Below are positions 43,572 to 51,758 of a DNA stretch of 64,000 nt, one piece after another; position 1 is the stretch's first letter; each line of letters begins with the position of its first letter. A program made the position numbers and the translations under genes. The stretch comes from Larkinella knui (lineage in GTDB: Bacteria > Bacteroidota > Bacteroidia > Cytophagales > Spirosomataceae), in the NCBI RefSeq assembly GCF_003858645.1, contig NZ_RQJP01000003.1, forward strand, positions 930,001 through 994,000, written 5' to 3'. The notes below the pieces were generated by a model. That model made no database searches. It had not been told where the DNA came from and saw only the letters and a program-made list of their open reading frames with translations.

Positions 43572-44006
43572 TCACCCAATTTTAATCGATGACGAATGGT
43601 TGCTCTCCCATTGTTTGAACTGGTCGATATCGTCGGATATGGAACTGACCAGCCACAGCAGAAGCGCAATGTCGTCGGTGAGGCCCAACACGGGCAGTAT
43701 GTCCGGAATAAAGTCGAGTGGCGAAACGAAATACACCAAAACCGCGACCATCCGGATCAATGTTTTTCCGGAAATGGCCCGGTATTCGCCTTTGGCGTAG
43801 GCCCTGACCATCCGCACCAGAATATTAATCTGATCCTTGGCGGCTGAGTAACTGGCTCCTACACCCAGTACGCGGGTTTTTTCGGCCACGCGCTGCAGTA
43901 AATCCAGCATACTCTTTCCACTTCGGGTATACCGGGACGCTTTTTCGGTCGAGCGTCGAAAAAAGATTGAACTCAGGATTGCCGTTAATAAGCGACGGTT
44001 TGCCAT
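43572..44006 (-). CDS. YkvA-family (DUF1232) membrane protein
   Basis: A 144-residue protein. The DUF1232 core is at about 75-125, with VYFVSPLDFIPDILPVLGLT, the signature of the YkvA family, followed by a hydrophobic segment (DDIALLLWLVSSI). The N-terminal third is basic and polar. Function of the family is unknown. The frame reaches 44045, but the ATG at 44006 (MANRRLLTAIL) is a better start. The gene is divergent from mdh across a 246-base spacer. Confidence 0.88.
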   Translation of the reverse strand: MANRRLLTAILSSIFFRRSTEKASRYTRSGKSMLDLLQRVAEKTRVLGVGASYSAAKDQINILVRMVRAYAKGEYRAISGKTLIRMVAVLVYFVSPLDFIPDILPVLGLTDDIALLLWLVSSISDDIDQFKQWESNHSSSIKIG

Positions 44007-44126
44007 AGTTAGAATGTTGTATAAAGTCCCTGAATCATTGGGCATCTCTATAACACATTTTTTAACCCAATAGTCTTATTTATTAAAAAAAAGCCTTCAT
44101 ACGGTATCAGTGTTCAACGGCTCTCC

Positions 44127-44134
44127 TATTTTTG
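44127..44134 (+). promoter_or_regulatory. -7 box upstream of mdh
   Basis: TATTTTTG fits TAnnTTTG. Transcription from near 44141 would give an mdh leader of about 110 bases that begins with the inverted repeat at 44149-44172. Confidence 0.4.
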
Positions 44135-44148
44135 TACCGTTCAAAATA

Positions 44149-44172
44149 GTTGGCAGTGAATGAGTTGCCAAC
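44149..44172. repeat. Inverted repeat in the mdh leader
   Basis: GTTGGCA (44149-44155) and TGCCAAC (44166-44172) are perfect 7-bp arms with a 10-nt loop, 81 bases before the mdh start and just after the predicted transcription start. It could be an operator or an RNA hairpin. Confidence 0.35.
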
Positions 44173-44252
44173 GGTCTGATTAAAATAAAATTAAACCGCT
44201 GGTAATCCCAAACAGATTAACCGGAAAAACAAAAATTAAAACCATTAACTCT

Positions 44253-45188
44253 ATGAAAATTACCGTAGTAGGTGCCGGGGCCGTTGGAGCGACCTGTGCC
44301 GATAACATCGCCCGACGTGAATTAGCCGAGGAGGTTGTTCTCTTAGACATCAAAGAAGGTCTGAGTGAAGGCAAAGGGTTGGACATGCTGCAGGCGTCTA
44401 CGTTATTGGACTGTGATGTTAAAATTACCGGTTCTTCCAATAATTACGAATTAACCGCCAATTCGGATGTTGTCGTAATCACCTCGGGTATTCCGCGCAA
44501 GCCGGGAATGACCCGCGAGGACCTCATTGGCACCAACGCCAACATTGTAAAAGGGGTGACTCAAAACATCCTCAAACACTCTCCAGACGCTATTTTCGTC
44601 ATTATTTCCAATCCCATGGACACCATGACGTACCTGGCCCTGAAGTCGTCCGGGTTGCCCAAAAACCGTATAATCGGATTAGGTGGAATTTTGGATTCGG
44701 CCCGTTTTAAGACGTATCTGTCGCTGGCCCTGAAGTGTTCGCCCAACGATTTGCAGGGAACGGTGATCGGCGGTCACGGCGATACGACCATGATTCCGCT
44801 GACCCGTCTGGCCACTTATTCGGGGGTGCCGGTCAGTCAATTTCTGGATGCTGAAACGCTGCAAAAAGTAGCCGCCGATACGATGGTTGGCGGTGCGACA
44901 CTGACCAAACTGATCGGTACGTCGGCCTGGTATGCACCCGGTGCGGCCGGTGCGGCTTTGGTCGAAAGCATCGTTCGCAATCAGAAACGCGTGATTCCGT
45001 GCAGCGTATACCTGGAGGGCGAATATGGCCAGTCGGACATCTGCCTCGGTGTGCCGGTCGTAATTGGCCGCAGTGGCTGGGAAACCATCGTTGACTTCGA
45101 ACTCAATGCCGACGAGCAGGCGGCTTTCAGCAAGTCGGCCGACGCGGTTCGGAACATGAATGACGTGTTGAAAACGCTGGATTTGTAA
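44253..45188 (+). CDS. mdh: Malate dehydrogenase
   Basis: A 311-residue NAD-dependent enzyme of the LDH-like MDH class. The dinucleotide motif GAGAVGATCADNIA is at residues 7-20, LLDIKEGLSEGKGLDM follows, and the catalytic His is His175 in GGHGDTTMIPL. It interconverts malate and oxaloacetate in the citric acid cycle. It has its own predicted promoter and is followed by an unusually long perfect hairpin, so it is transcribed alone. Confidence 0.97.
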   Translation: MKITVVGAGAVGATCADNIARRELAEEVVLLDIKEGLSEGKGLDMLQASTLLDCDVKITGSSNNYELTANSDVVVITSGIPRKPGMTREDLIGTNANIVKGVTQNILKHSPDAIFVIISNPMDTMTYLALKSSGLPKNRIIGLGGILDSARFKTYLSLALKCSPNDLQGTVIGGHGDTTMIPLTRLATYSGVPVSQFLDAETLQKVAADTMVGGATLTKLIGTSAWYAPGAAGAALVESIVRNQKRVIPCSVYLEGEYGQSDICLGVPVVIGRSGWETIVDFELNADEQAAFSKSADAVRNMNDVLKTLDL

Positions 45189-45196
45189 GCATACAG

Positions 45197-45244
45197 AACC
45201 CCGTTTATGAAAAGGATGCACGCATCCTTTTCATAAACGGGGTT
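45197..45244 (+). terminator. 23-bp perfect hairpin after mdh
   Basis: Arms at 45197-45219 and 45222-45244 are exactly complementary over 23 bp with only two bases between them. It begins eight bases after the mdh stop. There is no long T tract. It is the longest perfect inverted repeat I found in the window. Confidence 0.75.
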
Positions 45245-45268
45245 TCAACGGCTACACGGTTAAAAATT

Positions 45269-45295
45269 GAGGGGATATACGGTGTATACCCCCTC
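45269..45295 (-). terminator. Terminator of the porin gene
   Basis: GAGGGG (45269-45274) and TATAC pair with GTATA and CCCCTC (45290-45295) around a 3-nt loop; the one mismatch becomes a G-U pair on the minus-strand RNA. On that strand AATTTTTAA follows at once, so it points to the porin gene. Confidence 0.7.
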
Positions 45296-45350
45296 TTCAT
45301 CAAGCGAAAAAGCGGCCTTTTCGCGCCTGAATTTCCAACCAGGTATCGTA

Positions 45351-46772
45351 TTAAATATAGACCTGATATTGCAGAACCAGTTGTCCCCGCCGACCTTGCG
45401 CGTCGAGCTGACCGGTTGCCGGAAGAGCCTGATAATAGGGCCGGTTCTGGTAGTCGAGGGTTAGTTTGGCGTTGTGACCTTTGATCAGCCAGTTCAGACC
45501 AAAATTATAAACGCCCATGCTTTTGTTCACCCGGTCATAGTTGCCGATCTGGGCCTGTGCATACGGCATCAGGGTGCCACCGCTACCCAGCAAATCCTGG
45601 CGGAACAGATAACCGACCTGCGAATAAATGACACTTCCCGTACCAAACATCGGAAACGCGTTGCCCTGCGTACCGCCCAATCCGCCGACGGCCTGGGTCG
45701 TGCCGCTGGCCGGATTCATGATCCCGTTGTAACGCAGGTAATTGCGGCCATAATTAAGGTTGAAATAGCCGAGGTAAGCATTGATGGCCGACCCCTTCGC
45801 CCGGTTGGTTGGCATGTCCAGAAAGGCCGCAACCGACCACAGATTCATCGCCTGGTAAACGGTATCCGTGGCCGTGGCACCGGTATGCCAAACGGCATTT
45901 TTCTGCGTAATAAAACCGGCTTCCAGGTTAAAGATTTTCTTTTTCCCCAAATACGTCCCCGTCATGTAACCCGGCGTCTGATTCGCTTCCTTGTCGAAAA
46001 ACGAGTAGAGCAACATGCCCTGAAATTGTTTGTTATGGCCTTTCAGTGCAAAGTTTGCGTTGGGTCCCAGTGCCGGAGGAGCCGCCCCGTTGGTCTGGAC
46101 CGGGAATGGGTCGCTGACGGCCACCCGGTAATCGATGGGGCCAACCTGACCACGGGCGTAAAGACTCAGTTTCCGCGAAAACTCATCGGTCTGATCAACC
46201 GTTGCCTGGGCAAATACCGGCACGTCCATCGACATAATGGTGCCGACGCTCGGCTGGCTGAAACGCGACAGCCCATTCACGATCGTTAAACCACCCCCGA
46301 TTTTCAGGTAATCCTTATTTTTGAAAACCAGGTATTCCGCCACCGCATCGTGGAAAAAGGCCTGCACTTTCCGGTTCGAAAGGGTCCCGGTGGTGTTGAA
46401 GCCCGGAGAAGCGTTCAGGAAGTTGAAATTGTTCATTCCAAACTGGAAATAGACAAAAACGTGGTCGCTGACCTGACCGAACATCTGAATCCGGGTCCGG
46501 CGCAGGCCAATATCGAACGTATTGTTTTTAGGTTCTCCGATTACCGTCGTACCGGGGTTACTCTGGTTGAGCCGCAGCCACGTTTGATTCAGGAAGGTGA
46601 CTTTAAAAAAGTGGGACCCTGACTCGTTCAGGTTATATTTCAATTCATTTTTCTCCGGGGCCGGTTTTTGTGACGGGAGTGGTGGGGCGGCCGCAGCCAC
46701 AGAATCAGCACGTTGCTGGGCAAAAACAAGGGTATTACTTACTAGACATAAAATAGTCAGTGTTTTTCTCAT
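45351..46772 (-). CDS. Porin (phosphate-selective porin O/P-like)
   Basis: A 473-residue outer-membrane protein. A signal peptide (MRKTLTILCLVSNTLVFAQ) is followed by a proline-rich linker and a beta-barrel of alternating polar/aromatic strands (FFKVTFLNQTWLRLNQSNPG; DIGLRRTRIQMFGQVSDHVF; GQLVLQYQVYI at the end). These are features of OprO/OprP-type porins of Bacteroidota. It likely lets small anions or nutrients cross the outer membrane; specificity is unknown. It is monocistronic, with its own -7 box, a structured leader and a terminator. Confidence 0.88.
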   Translation of the reverse strand: MRKTLTILCLVSNTLVFAQQRADSVAAAAPPLPSQKPAPEKNELKYNLNESGSHFFKVTFLNQTWLRLNQSNPGTTVIGEPKNNTFDIGLRRTRIQMFGQVSDHVFVYFQFGMNNFNFLNASPGFNTTGTLSNRKVQAFFHDAVAEYLVFKNKDYLKIGGGLTIVNGLSRFSQPSVGTIMSMDVPVFAQATVDQTDEFSRKLSLYARGQVGPIDYRVAVSDPFPVQTNGAAPPALGPNANFALKGHNKQFQGMLLYSFFDKEANQTPGYMTGTYLGKKKIFNLEAGFITQKNAVWHTGATATDTVYQAMNLWSVAAFLDMPTNRAKGSAINAYLGYFNLNYGRNYLRYNGIMNPASGTTQAVGGLGGTQGNAFPMFGTGSVIYSQVGYLFRQDLLGSGGTLMPYAQAQIGNYDRVNKSMGVYNFGLNWLIKGHNAKLTLDYQNRPYYQALPATGQLDAQGRRGQLVLQYQVYI

Positions 46773-46798
46773 ATCAAGTGGTGTAAAAGACTTGAAAG

Positions 46799-46847
46799 AA
46801 AGACCAGGAAAGACGACGTATACGCACGTCTGTTATTTCCGGTCTTT
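46799..46847 (-). promoter_or_regulatory. Structured leader hairpin of the porin mRNA
   Basis: AAAGACC-GGAAA (46799-46811, one bulged base) pairs with TTTCC-GGTCTTT (46836-46847), and GACG/CGTC (46812-46815, 46827-46830) extend the stem inside. It lies 27 bases before the start codon in the predicted 5' leader. A control role in stability or translation is inference. Confidence 0.4.
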
Positions 46848-46882
46848 ACCCCATTTCTTTGTACTAAAAAAACTATAGGACT

Positions 46883-46890
46883 CAAAAGTA
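46883..46890 (-). promoter_or_regulatory. -7 box of the porin gene
   Basis: The minus strand reads TACTTTTG, an exact TAnnTTTG match. Transcription from near 46876 would give a leader of about 100 bases. Confidence 0.45.
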
Positions 46891-46956
46891 GGCCGTTCGG
46901 TTCCTGGTGACGTTAAAATAGGATTTAATACAGCTTAAGATAAGATTAAAATGGCG

Positions 46957-49443
46957 TTACCGAACCCATTCACAGGCTGGTTCACCCCCTAATGCCTCCA
47001 GCCACTCCTGACCGGGGTCGATGGGTGCACCGTCGGGCGCAGGCAGTACAGATGCGGCCGGCACCTGAGTTGGATTTTGTTCATACTGCCGGATCAGATG
47101 CGTGATAAGCCCGTACGACGCGAGAGAGGATAAACCGCCGGGCTCAACCAGGGTTTTGATGCGCAACAGCGACCGGTGCGCCAGATCCCGGGTGGTTCCG
47201 TCGGCGTCTTTGTTGAGGGCCAGCGTAATCAGCTGTTCCGCCACTTTCAGCTCGGTCATTCGGCTAATTTCGCCAGCATAGGTTTTATCCAGCGGCTTTT
47301 TATAAACCGTTTTAATGAGCTGATCCAGCACATCATCCAGGCCAGGCTGGGCGGGATCAAACAGTTTTTGATGCACCAGCCGGGCGCAGCGTTCCGGGTT
47401 GAGCATCAGCCGCAACGTCATGCCAACGGCGGCTTCGGGTGGGCCGAGCGGGTCAAACGTCATGCCCGTCCGTCGTTTGAACACCTCCCGCGCATTCGGA
47501 CTGTAGCGGAACGGTCGCGGGGGAATGGATTTTAACAGGAATGATGGAACGGTCAACGCCTGTGGGTTTAGGGTCGCCAGTAAAGCATCCAGCGCCCGGC
47601 GTTGTTCATCGGCCGGAACAACGGCCAAAACCGCCTGGCCATCACCCCGCAACGCGTTAGTATACGTTTGTCCGCCCAGTACTTTTGAAACCGCTTCGAC
47701 CTGATACCGGTGAAAAAGATACATCGGAACAAAAACCTCTTCGAGCGTCGCCAGGGGCGTTCCGGCCGGGATTTTCTTTTCTGTAAAATGATCCAGGGCA
47801 ATCCGCCGAACGATCATCGTACGCTTCAGTTCTTCGACGGCATTGTTACCGTTGTCCCAAAGGTGCGTCGCCGGATGGGCACTGCTTTCGGGCCGGGCAT
47901 CCTGGTCGGTCAGAAAGCTCAGGCCTTTGGCGTGCATTTGCTGAACGATTTTATTCAGTTCCTGTTTTTCGTTGGTTCCCGACGGAAAATCCTGATAGCC
48001 CCAGATAATACTCCATTTATCGTAGTCGCCAATGCTTTTGGTATACGCATCGGACAGATCGATACCGGCTCCTTTCACTTTGGCCACCATCGTTGGGTAA
48101 TCCATCACCGAAGCCCGGCCGAACGTCGGGCCGCCTTGCGTGCTCGCGATGTAATTATGCGGCAAACCCAGCGTGTGGCCCACTTCGTGGGCGGCCAGTT
48201 GCCGCAGCCGATCGAGCGACATCTGCATCATTTCGGCGACGTGTGACGTATCGGTATCAAAATTTCCAACCAGCCCCTGCGCAATCAGGTAATCCTGCCG
48301 AACCCGCAACGAACCCAGGGTCACTTTTCCTTTGATAATTTCGCCCGTCCGGGGATCGATGATGCTCGCTCCATACGACCAGCCGCGTGTGGAACGGTGG
48401 ACCCACTGAACCAGATTGTAGCGAACATCCATCGGGTCGGCATCGGCGGGCAGCAGTTTTACCTGAAACGCATTTTTATACCCGGCGGCTTCAAACGCCT
48501 GATTCCACCAGGCGGTTCCTTCCATCAAGGCCGAACGGATCGGTTCGGGCGTACCCGGATCGAGGTAATACACAATGGGCTTAACAGCCTCACTGACAGC
48601 GGCCTTTGGGTCCTTCTTTTCCAGTCGGTGCCGCGAAATATACCGCTTGATGATCGGCTGGCTGACGGGCGTTGCGTAATCAAAATACTCGATGCCACCG
48701 TAGCCAATGCGCGGATCGAACTCGCGGGCTTTGTAACCCGGCTCCGGCAATTGTACGAAGGAATGGTGCTGCCGCATCGTCAAGGCGGTCGGCGTCGGCA
48801 CAACCGAACGCAGGTAAGCCCCGGGACTGTCGCCGGTTAGCGTGATGGTTACTTCAAACTCGGTATTTTGCGGAAACGATTTAGAGTGCGGCAGATACAG
48901 GGCGCAGCGGCTGGGATCGAGCCGGAACGTACCCTGGCGGGTCTGGCTGATGGCGGGCACGGCACCAACCGCATCCAGCATCAAAAACGGGGTCAGATCG
49001 ACCAGAACCCGGTTTCCTTCTTCGGCCACGACATCAAACCCCCAATGCACGGATTGGGCAAACGACTCCTCAACCGCCCGGCGTTCGAGTGGATCGCTGC
49101 TGATGGCCCGGTATTGGTAATTGGGCTCGACCATCAACACTTTCGGCCCGGTGCGCTGAAATTTGACGATGTGTTCCTGACCCAACCGCCCGCGGTCGAG
49201 GCCAATGTCGTTGGAGCCGATGCCCGACGCCAAGGTCGGATAATACAGAAGTTCGGTATCGAATTTGTCAATTTCGAGCCAGATTTTTCCTTTTTTCGCA
49301 TCCCAGTAAAAGGTTAAAAAACCGGGCTGCTTTTCCATACCCGCTGTGTAGGCGGCAATGGTGGGCGGATTACCGGACGTCGCATTCTGGGCAATTGTCG
49401 AAAAAGGAAGCAGAAAAGTTAAGGCAAGAAGTAGTTTGTTCAT
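46957..49443 (-). CDS. Zinc-dependent metalloprotease (DUF5117/DUF4953 family)
   Basis: An 828-residue exported protein (signal MNKLLLALTFLLPFSTIAQ). The N-terminal half has the DUF5118/DUF5117 beta-rich region (VLVDLTPFLMLDAVGAV; RQHHSFVQLPEPGYKAREFD). The catalytic site HEVGHTLGLPH supplies His419, Glu420, His423 and His429, a Met-zincin type HExxHxxGxxH motif. The C-terminal DUF4953 part is helical. Such large proteases occur in many Bacteroidota, and their substrates are not known. It stands alone, 184 bases upstream of the porin gene on the same strand. No unusual feature was seen. Confidence 0.93.
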   Translation of the reverse strand: MNKLLLALTFLLPFSTIAQNATSGNPPTIAAYTAGMEKQPGFLTFYWDAKKGKIWLEIDKFDTELLYYPTLASGIGSNDIGLDRGRLGQEHIVKFQRTGPKVLMVEPNYQYRAISSDPLERRAVEESFAQSVHWGFDVVAEEGNRVLVDLTPFLMLDAVGAVPAISQTRQGTFRLDPSRCALYLPHSKSFPQNTEFEVTITLTGDSPGAYLRSVVPTPTALTMRQHHSFVQLPEPGYKAREFDPRIGYGGIEYFDYATPVSQPIIKRYISRHRLEKKDPKAAVSEAVKPIVYYLDPGTPEPIRSALMEGTAWWNQAFEAAGYKNAFQVKLLPADADPMDVRYNLVQWVHRSTRGWSYGASIIDPRTGEIIKGKVTLGSLRVRQDYLIAQGLVGNFDTDTSHVAEMMQMSLDRLRQLAAHEVGHTLGLPHNYIASTQGGPTFGRASVMDYPTMVAKVKGAGIDLSDAYTKSIGDYDKWSIIWGYQDFPSGTNEKQELNKIVQQMHAKGLSFLTDQDARPESSAHPATHLWDNGNNAVEELKRTMIVRRIALDHFTEKKIPAGTPLATLEEVFVPMYLFHRYQVEAVSKVLGGQTYTNALRGDGQAVLAVVPADEQRRALDALLATLNPQALTVPSFLLKSIPPRPFRYSPNAREVFKRRTGMTFDPLGPPEAAVGMTLRLMLNPERCARLVHQKLFDPAQPGLDDVLDQLIKTVYKKPLDKTYAGEISRMTELKVAEQLITLALNKDADGTTRDLAHRSLLRIKTLVEPGGLSSLASYGLITHLIRQYEQNPTQVPAASVLPAPDGAPIDPGQEWLEALGGEPACEWVR

Positions 49444-49554
49444 AAAGTGCAGGTTCGTATTCTTGCACTAAATATAGAAAAGGGATGGCTCTGAACCCAG
49501 AACCACCCCCATTTTTACCCTATTATTCAAGACAGGCCGCTTTTATAAAGTTTT

Positions 49555-50268
49555 TTACTTCAGTTCGAACGTCACTTTCACCTGCGCCGGAATCCGGATC
49601 GTTTGCGGAATGTCGAGTAAGTTGCCGCCATAACCGACGCGGACCGATTGGAGATCCATTTCACCCCCAAATCTTCGTTGCAACACCGGGTCGGTTTCTT
49701 CCGTATCCCGAACGCTCAAGACCGCGCCCAAAGTTCGTCCGGCGGCTTTTGCCATCACAACGGCTTTCGCACGGGCCACTTCAACGGCCTTCTCCAGCAC
49801 ACTGTTTTTACTTTCTTCCTGTTTGGTCGAACGATAGGTCGCCTGGAACCCGTTAAAACCGGCACTGATCAATGCCAGTTGTAAATCCGGGTAGCGTTCC
49901 GGTTTTTTTAGCTCAAAAATGATTTGTTGCAGCGTAACGATTTCCTGCTTCCGTTCGCCCGACGGATAACTGTTATTTTCGTTTTTATGAACCTGCAGCA
50001 ACGTGTACCGGATGTCTTTTTCCTCAATCTGATACTCTTTCAATAACTTCACTAACCGCTTTTCCGCTGCCTGGTGCGCCGTATACGCTTTGCGGGCATC
50101 GGTTGGGTCCGAATATTGCAAGGTTACGTTTACACGAATCTGATCGGCGGGCAATTCGAGTTCGGCATCACCGAGCACCACAATCCGGTTGACGGGCAGA
50201 TCCGGCGTCTGGGCCATTGCCGATGAAAGACTCCATACACTCCATACAATAAAACTAAGTTTCCGCAT
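49555..50268 (-). CDS. SIMPL-domain (DUF541) exported protein
   Basis: A 237-residue periplasmic or outer-membrane protein. A signal peptide (to SSAMAQ) is followed by the SIMPL domain: VVLGDAELELPADQIRVNVT at the front and the alternating AVEVARAKAVVMAKAAGRTL helix in the second half. The family (BP26 type) forms oligomers and has been linked to envelope stress protection in some species, but its molecular role is unsettled. It is preceded by a divergent lipoprotein gene, with 121 bases between the starts. Confidence 0.9.
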   Translation of the reverse strand: MRKLSFIVWSVWSLSSAMAQTPDLPVNRIVVLGDAELELPADQIRVNVTLQYSDPTDARKAYTAHQAAEKRLVKLLKEYQIEEKDIRYTLLQVHKNENNSYPSGERKQEIVTLQQIIFELKKPERYPDLQLALISAGFNGFQATYRSTKQEESKNSVLEKAVEVARAKAVVMAKAAGRTLGAVLSVRDTEETDPVLQRRFGGEMDLQSVRVGYGGNLLDIPQTIRIPAQVKVTFELK

Positions 50269-50321
50269 GATTATAAAAGATTACGTGTTACTAACCGTTT
50301 CTGAATAAGTGATCTTTTCGT

Positions 50322-50329
50322 TACTTTTG
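50322..50329 (+). promoter_or_regulatory. -7 box of the lipoprotein gene
   Basis: TACTTTTG matches TAnnTTTG and lies 61 bases before the ATG at 50390. A degenerate -33 (GTTTC near 50298) is present. Confidence 0.4.
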
Positions 50330-50389
50330 AAATACGCTCAGCGTTCCAAGCCGTAAACGTACTTTACGATTCTCTGAATCAACCTCTCA

Positions 50390-50977
50390 ATGCGCAACTT
50401 ATTGCTGCTGACACTACTTGGCCTGCTTGGACTCCACGGATGCGAAGTACCGTCCGGTAAGCCTGAAGATCCCACCGCGCCGGTAACGACACTGTATACG
50501 ATCAAAGCCGGTAACAACTACGCCGATCACAATGATCTGTCTTTTACCGCCAAAACGACTTTATCCTTCCGTGTCACGTTTGATAGTTCGGCCGTATACA
50601 CCAACAAAACGACTGAAAATCAATACGATATCAACAAACTCTACGGTTTTTCCGACTGTGGTTCTCAACACAACACCGCCAGCGCCCGGTTTGGCTGGAA
50701 CTGGCGGGATAAAGCCCTCCGAATTTATGCCTACTGCTACCGCAATGGCGAGCGCATTTCGGAAGAACTCGGCACCGTCGAATTAAACAAGCCCACTGAT
50801 TATCAACTCAGTATCGTTGGCGGCAACTACATTTTCACCTTTAAGGGAAAAGAAACCACGATTGCCCGCGGCTGCACAACCGTGCAAAGTAATCAACGCT
50901 ACCGACTTTATCCGTATTTCGGTGGCGACGAAGTGGCTCCCCACGACATCACGATTTCGATTACCGAAATTAATTAG
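50390..50977 (+). CDS. Hypothetical lipoprotein
   Basis: A 195-residue protein that I do not recognise by family. The signal peptide ends in LGLHGC, so lipidation at Cys18 is likely. The mature part is beta-rich with several Cys residues (FSDCGSQHN, AYCYRNGER, ARGCTTVQ) that may form disulfides. The phrases GFSDCGSQHNTASARFGWNW and YLYPYFGG-like ends suggest a jelly-roll or laminin-G-like sandwich, but this is only an impression. Its 3' end overlaps the convergent M23 peptidase gene by four bases. Confidence 0.8.
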   Translation: MRNLLLLTLLGLLGLHGCEVPSGKPEDPTAPVTTLYTIKAGNNYADHNDLSFTAKTTLSFRVTFDSSAVYTNKTTENQYDINKLYGFSDCGSQHNTASARFGWNWRDKALRIYAYCYRNGERISEELGTVELNKPTDYQLSIVGGNYIFTFKGKETTIARGCTTVQSNQRYRLYPYFGGDEVAPHDITISITEIN

Positions 50978-51621
50978 TCCACTCCCAACCCCGGTATTTG
51001 CAGCAACCGGTTCGGATTTGGGCAGATCGCCAGATACCGTTCCCGATCCGTCAGCGTACAGACACCCGGAAAGTCTCCGGTATGACCCCCTAAATCGGTC
51101 ATCAGTTGGAAATGCAAATGCGGAGGCCAGTCGCCATTCTCGGGATAAGGGCCGATTTCAGCGATCTTCTCACCCGCTTTGTACGGTTTGCCCTTTCTTA
51201 AACCCGTCAGCGACGGGCGACTCAGATGACCGTAGAGCGTGAAGAGCGGTTTTCCGTCCAGCGTATGTTCGAGAATAATCGTCGGGCCGTAATCGCCGAA
51301 GTGGTGGTTGTCCTGAAAACTGTGAACGACGCCGTCGAGCGGGGCAAAAACCGGCGTTCCGGCTTCGGTCCAGAGGTCGATTCCCAGGTGAATACAGCGG
51401 GGCTCCCCGACCTGATTAAAATGCGGACTGCGCCGGTAAATGACGCGGGGTTCGTTATACCCTCCCACACCCACCACGGCCCCGTGCTGGCGAATTTTAC
51501 CAAAAACGTAGTCGGTAAAGACGGCGGTATCCGTGAGGTCGATCCCGTCGAGTTCGGCGTTGCGGGCCGTAAAGTCCAGAATCAGGTACGGATTGTGTTG
51601 AAAATCAATTGGCAGAATCAT
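50974..51621 (-). CDS. M23-family metallopeptidase without signal peptide
   Basis: A 215-residue protein with the LytM/M23 zinc site: His78 and Asp82 in HLGIDLW, His132 in YGHLS, and His168/His170 in HLHF. All metal and catalytic residues are present. M23 enzymes cut peptidoglycan cross-bridges, but this one has no signal peptide or membrane helix, so either it acts in the cytoplasm or is released in another way. The loop GEPRCIHLGIDLWTEAGTPV differs from canonical endopeptidases. It is monocistronic and overlaps the lipoprotein gene tail to tail. Confidence 0.88.
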   Translation of the reverse strand: MILPIDFQHNPYLILDFTARNAELDGIDLTDTAVFTDYVFGKIRQHGAVVGVGGYNEPRVIYRRSPHFNQVGEPRCIHLGIDLWTEAGTPVFAPLDGVVHSFQDNHHFGDYGPTIILEHTLDGKPLFTLYGHLSRPSLTGLRKGKPYKAGEKIAEIGPYPENGDWPPHLHFQLMTDLGGHTGDFPGVCTLTDRERYLAICPNPNRLLQIPGLGVD

Positions 51622-51758
51622 GGTGCAAATTTGGGCCGTTTCGTTAATAACCTATCAATTTTTGGGAGATTCCGGTGTATCATCTATATTTAATGTCCCG
51701 ATAACCGGAAAATACCGGATTTTCGTTCTCATTTAAACTCATCAACGCAACCCGTAGA

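Noticed and set aside
45474-46289. 271-residue plus-strand frame opposite the porin
   Set aside because: The porin has signal peptide, promoter, leader and terminator; the opposite frame has none.
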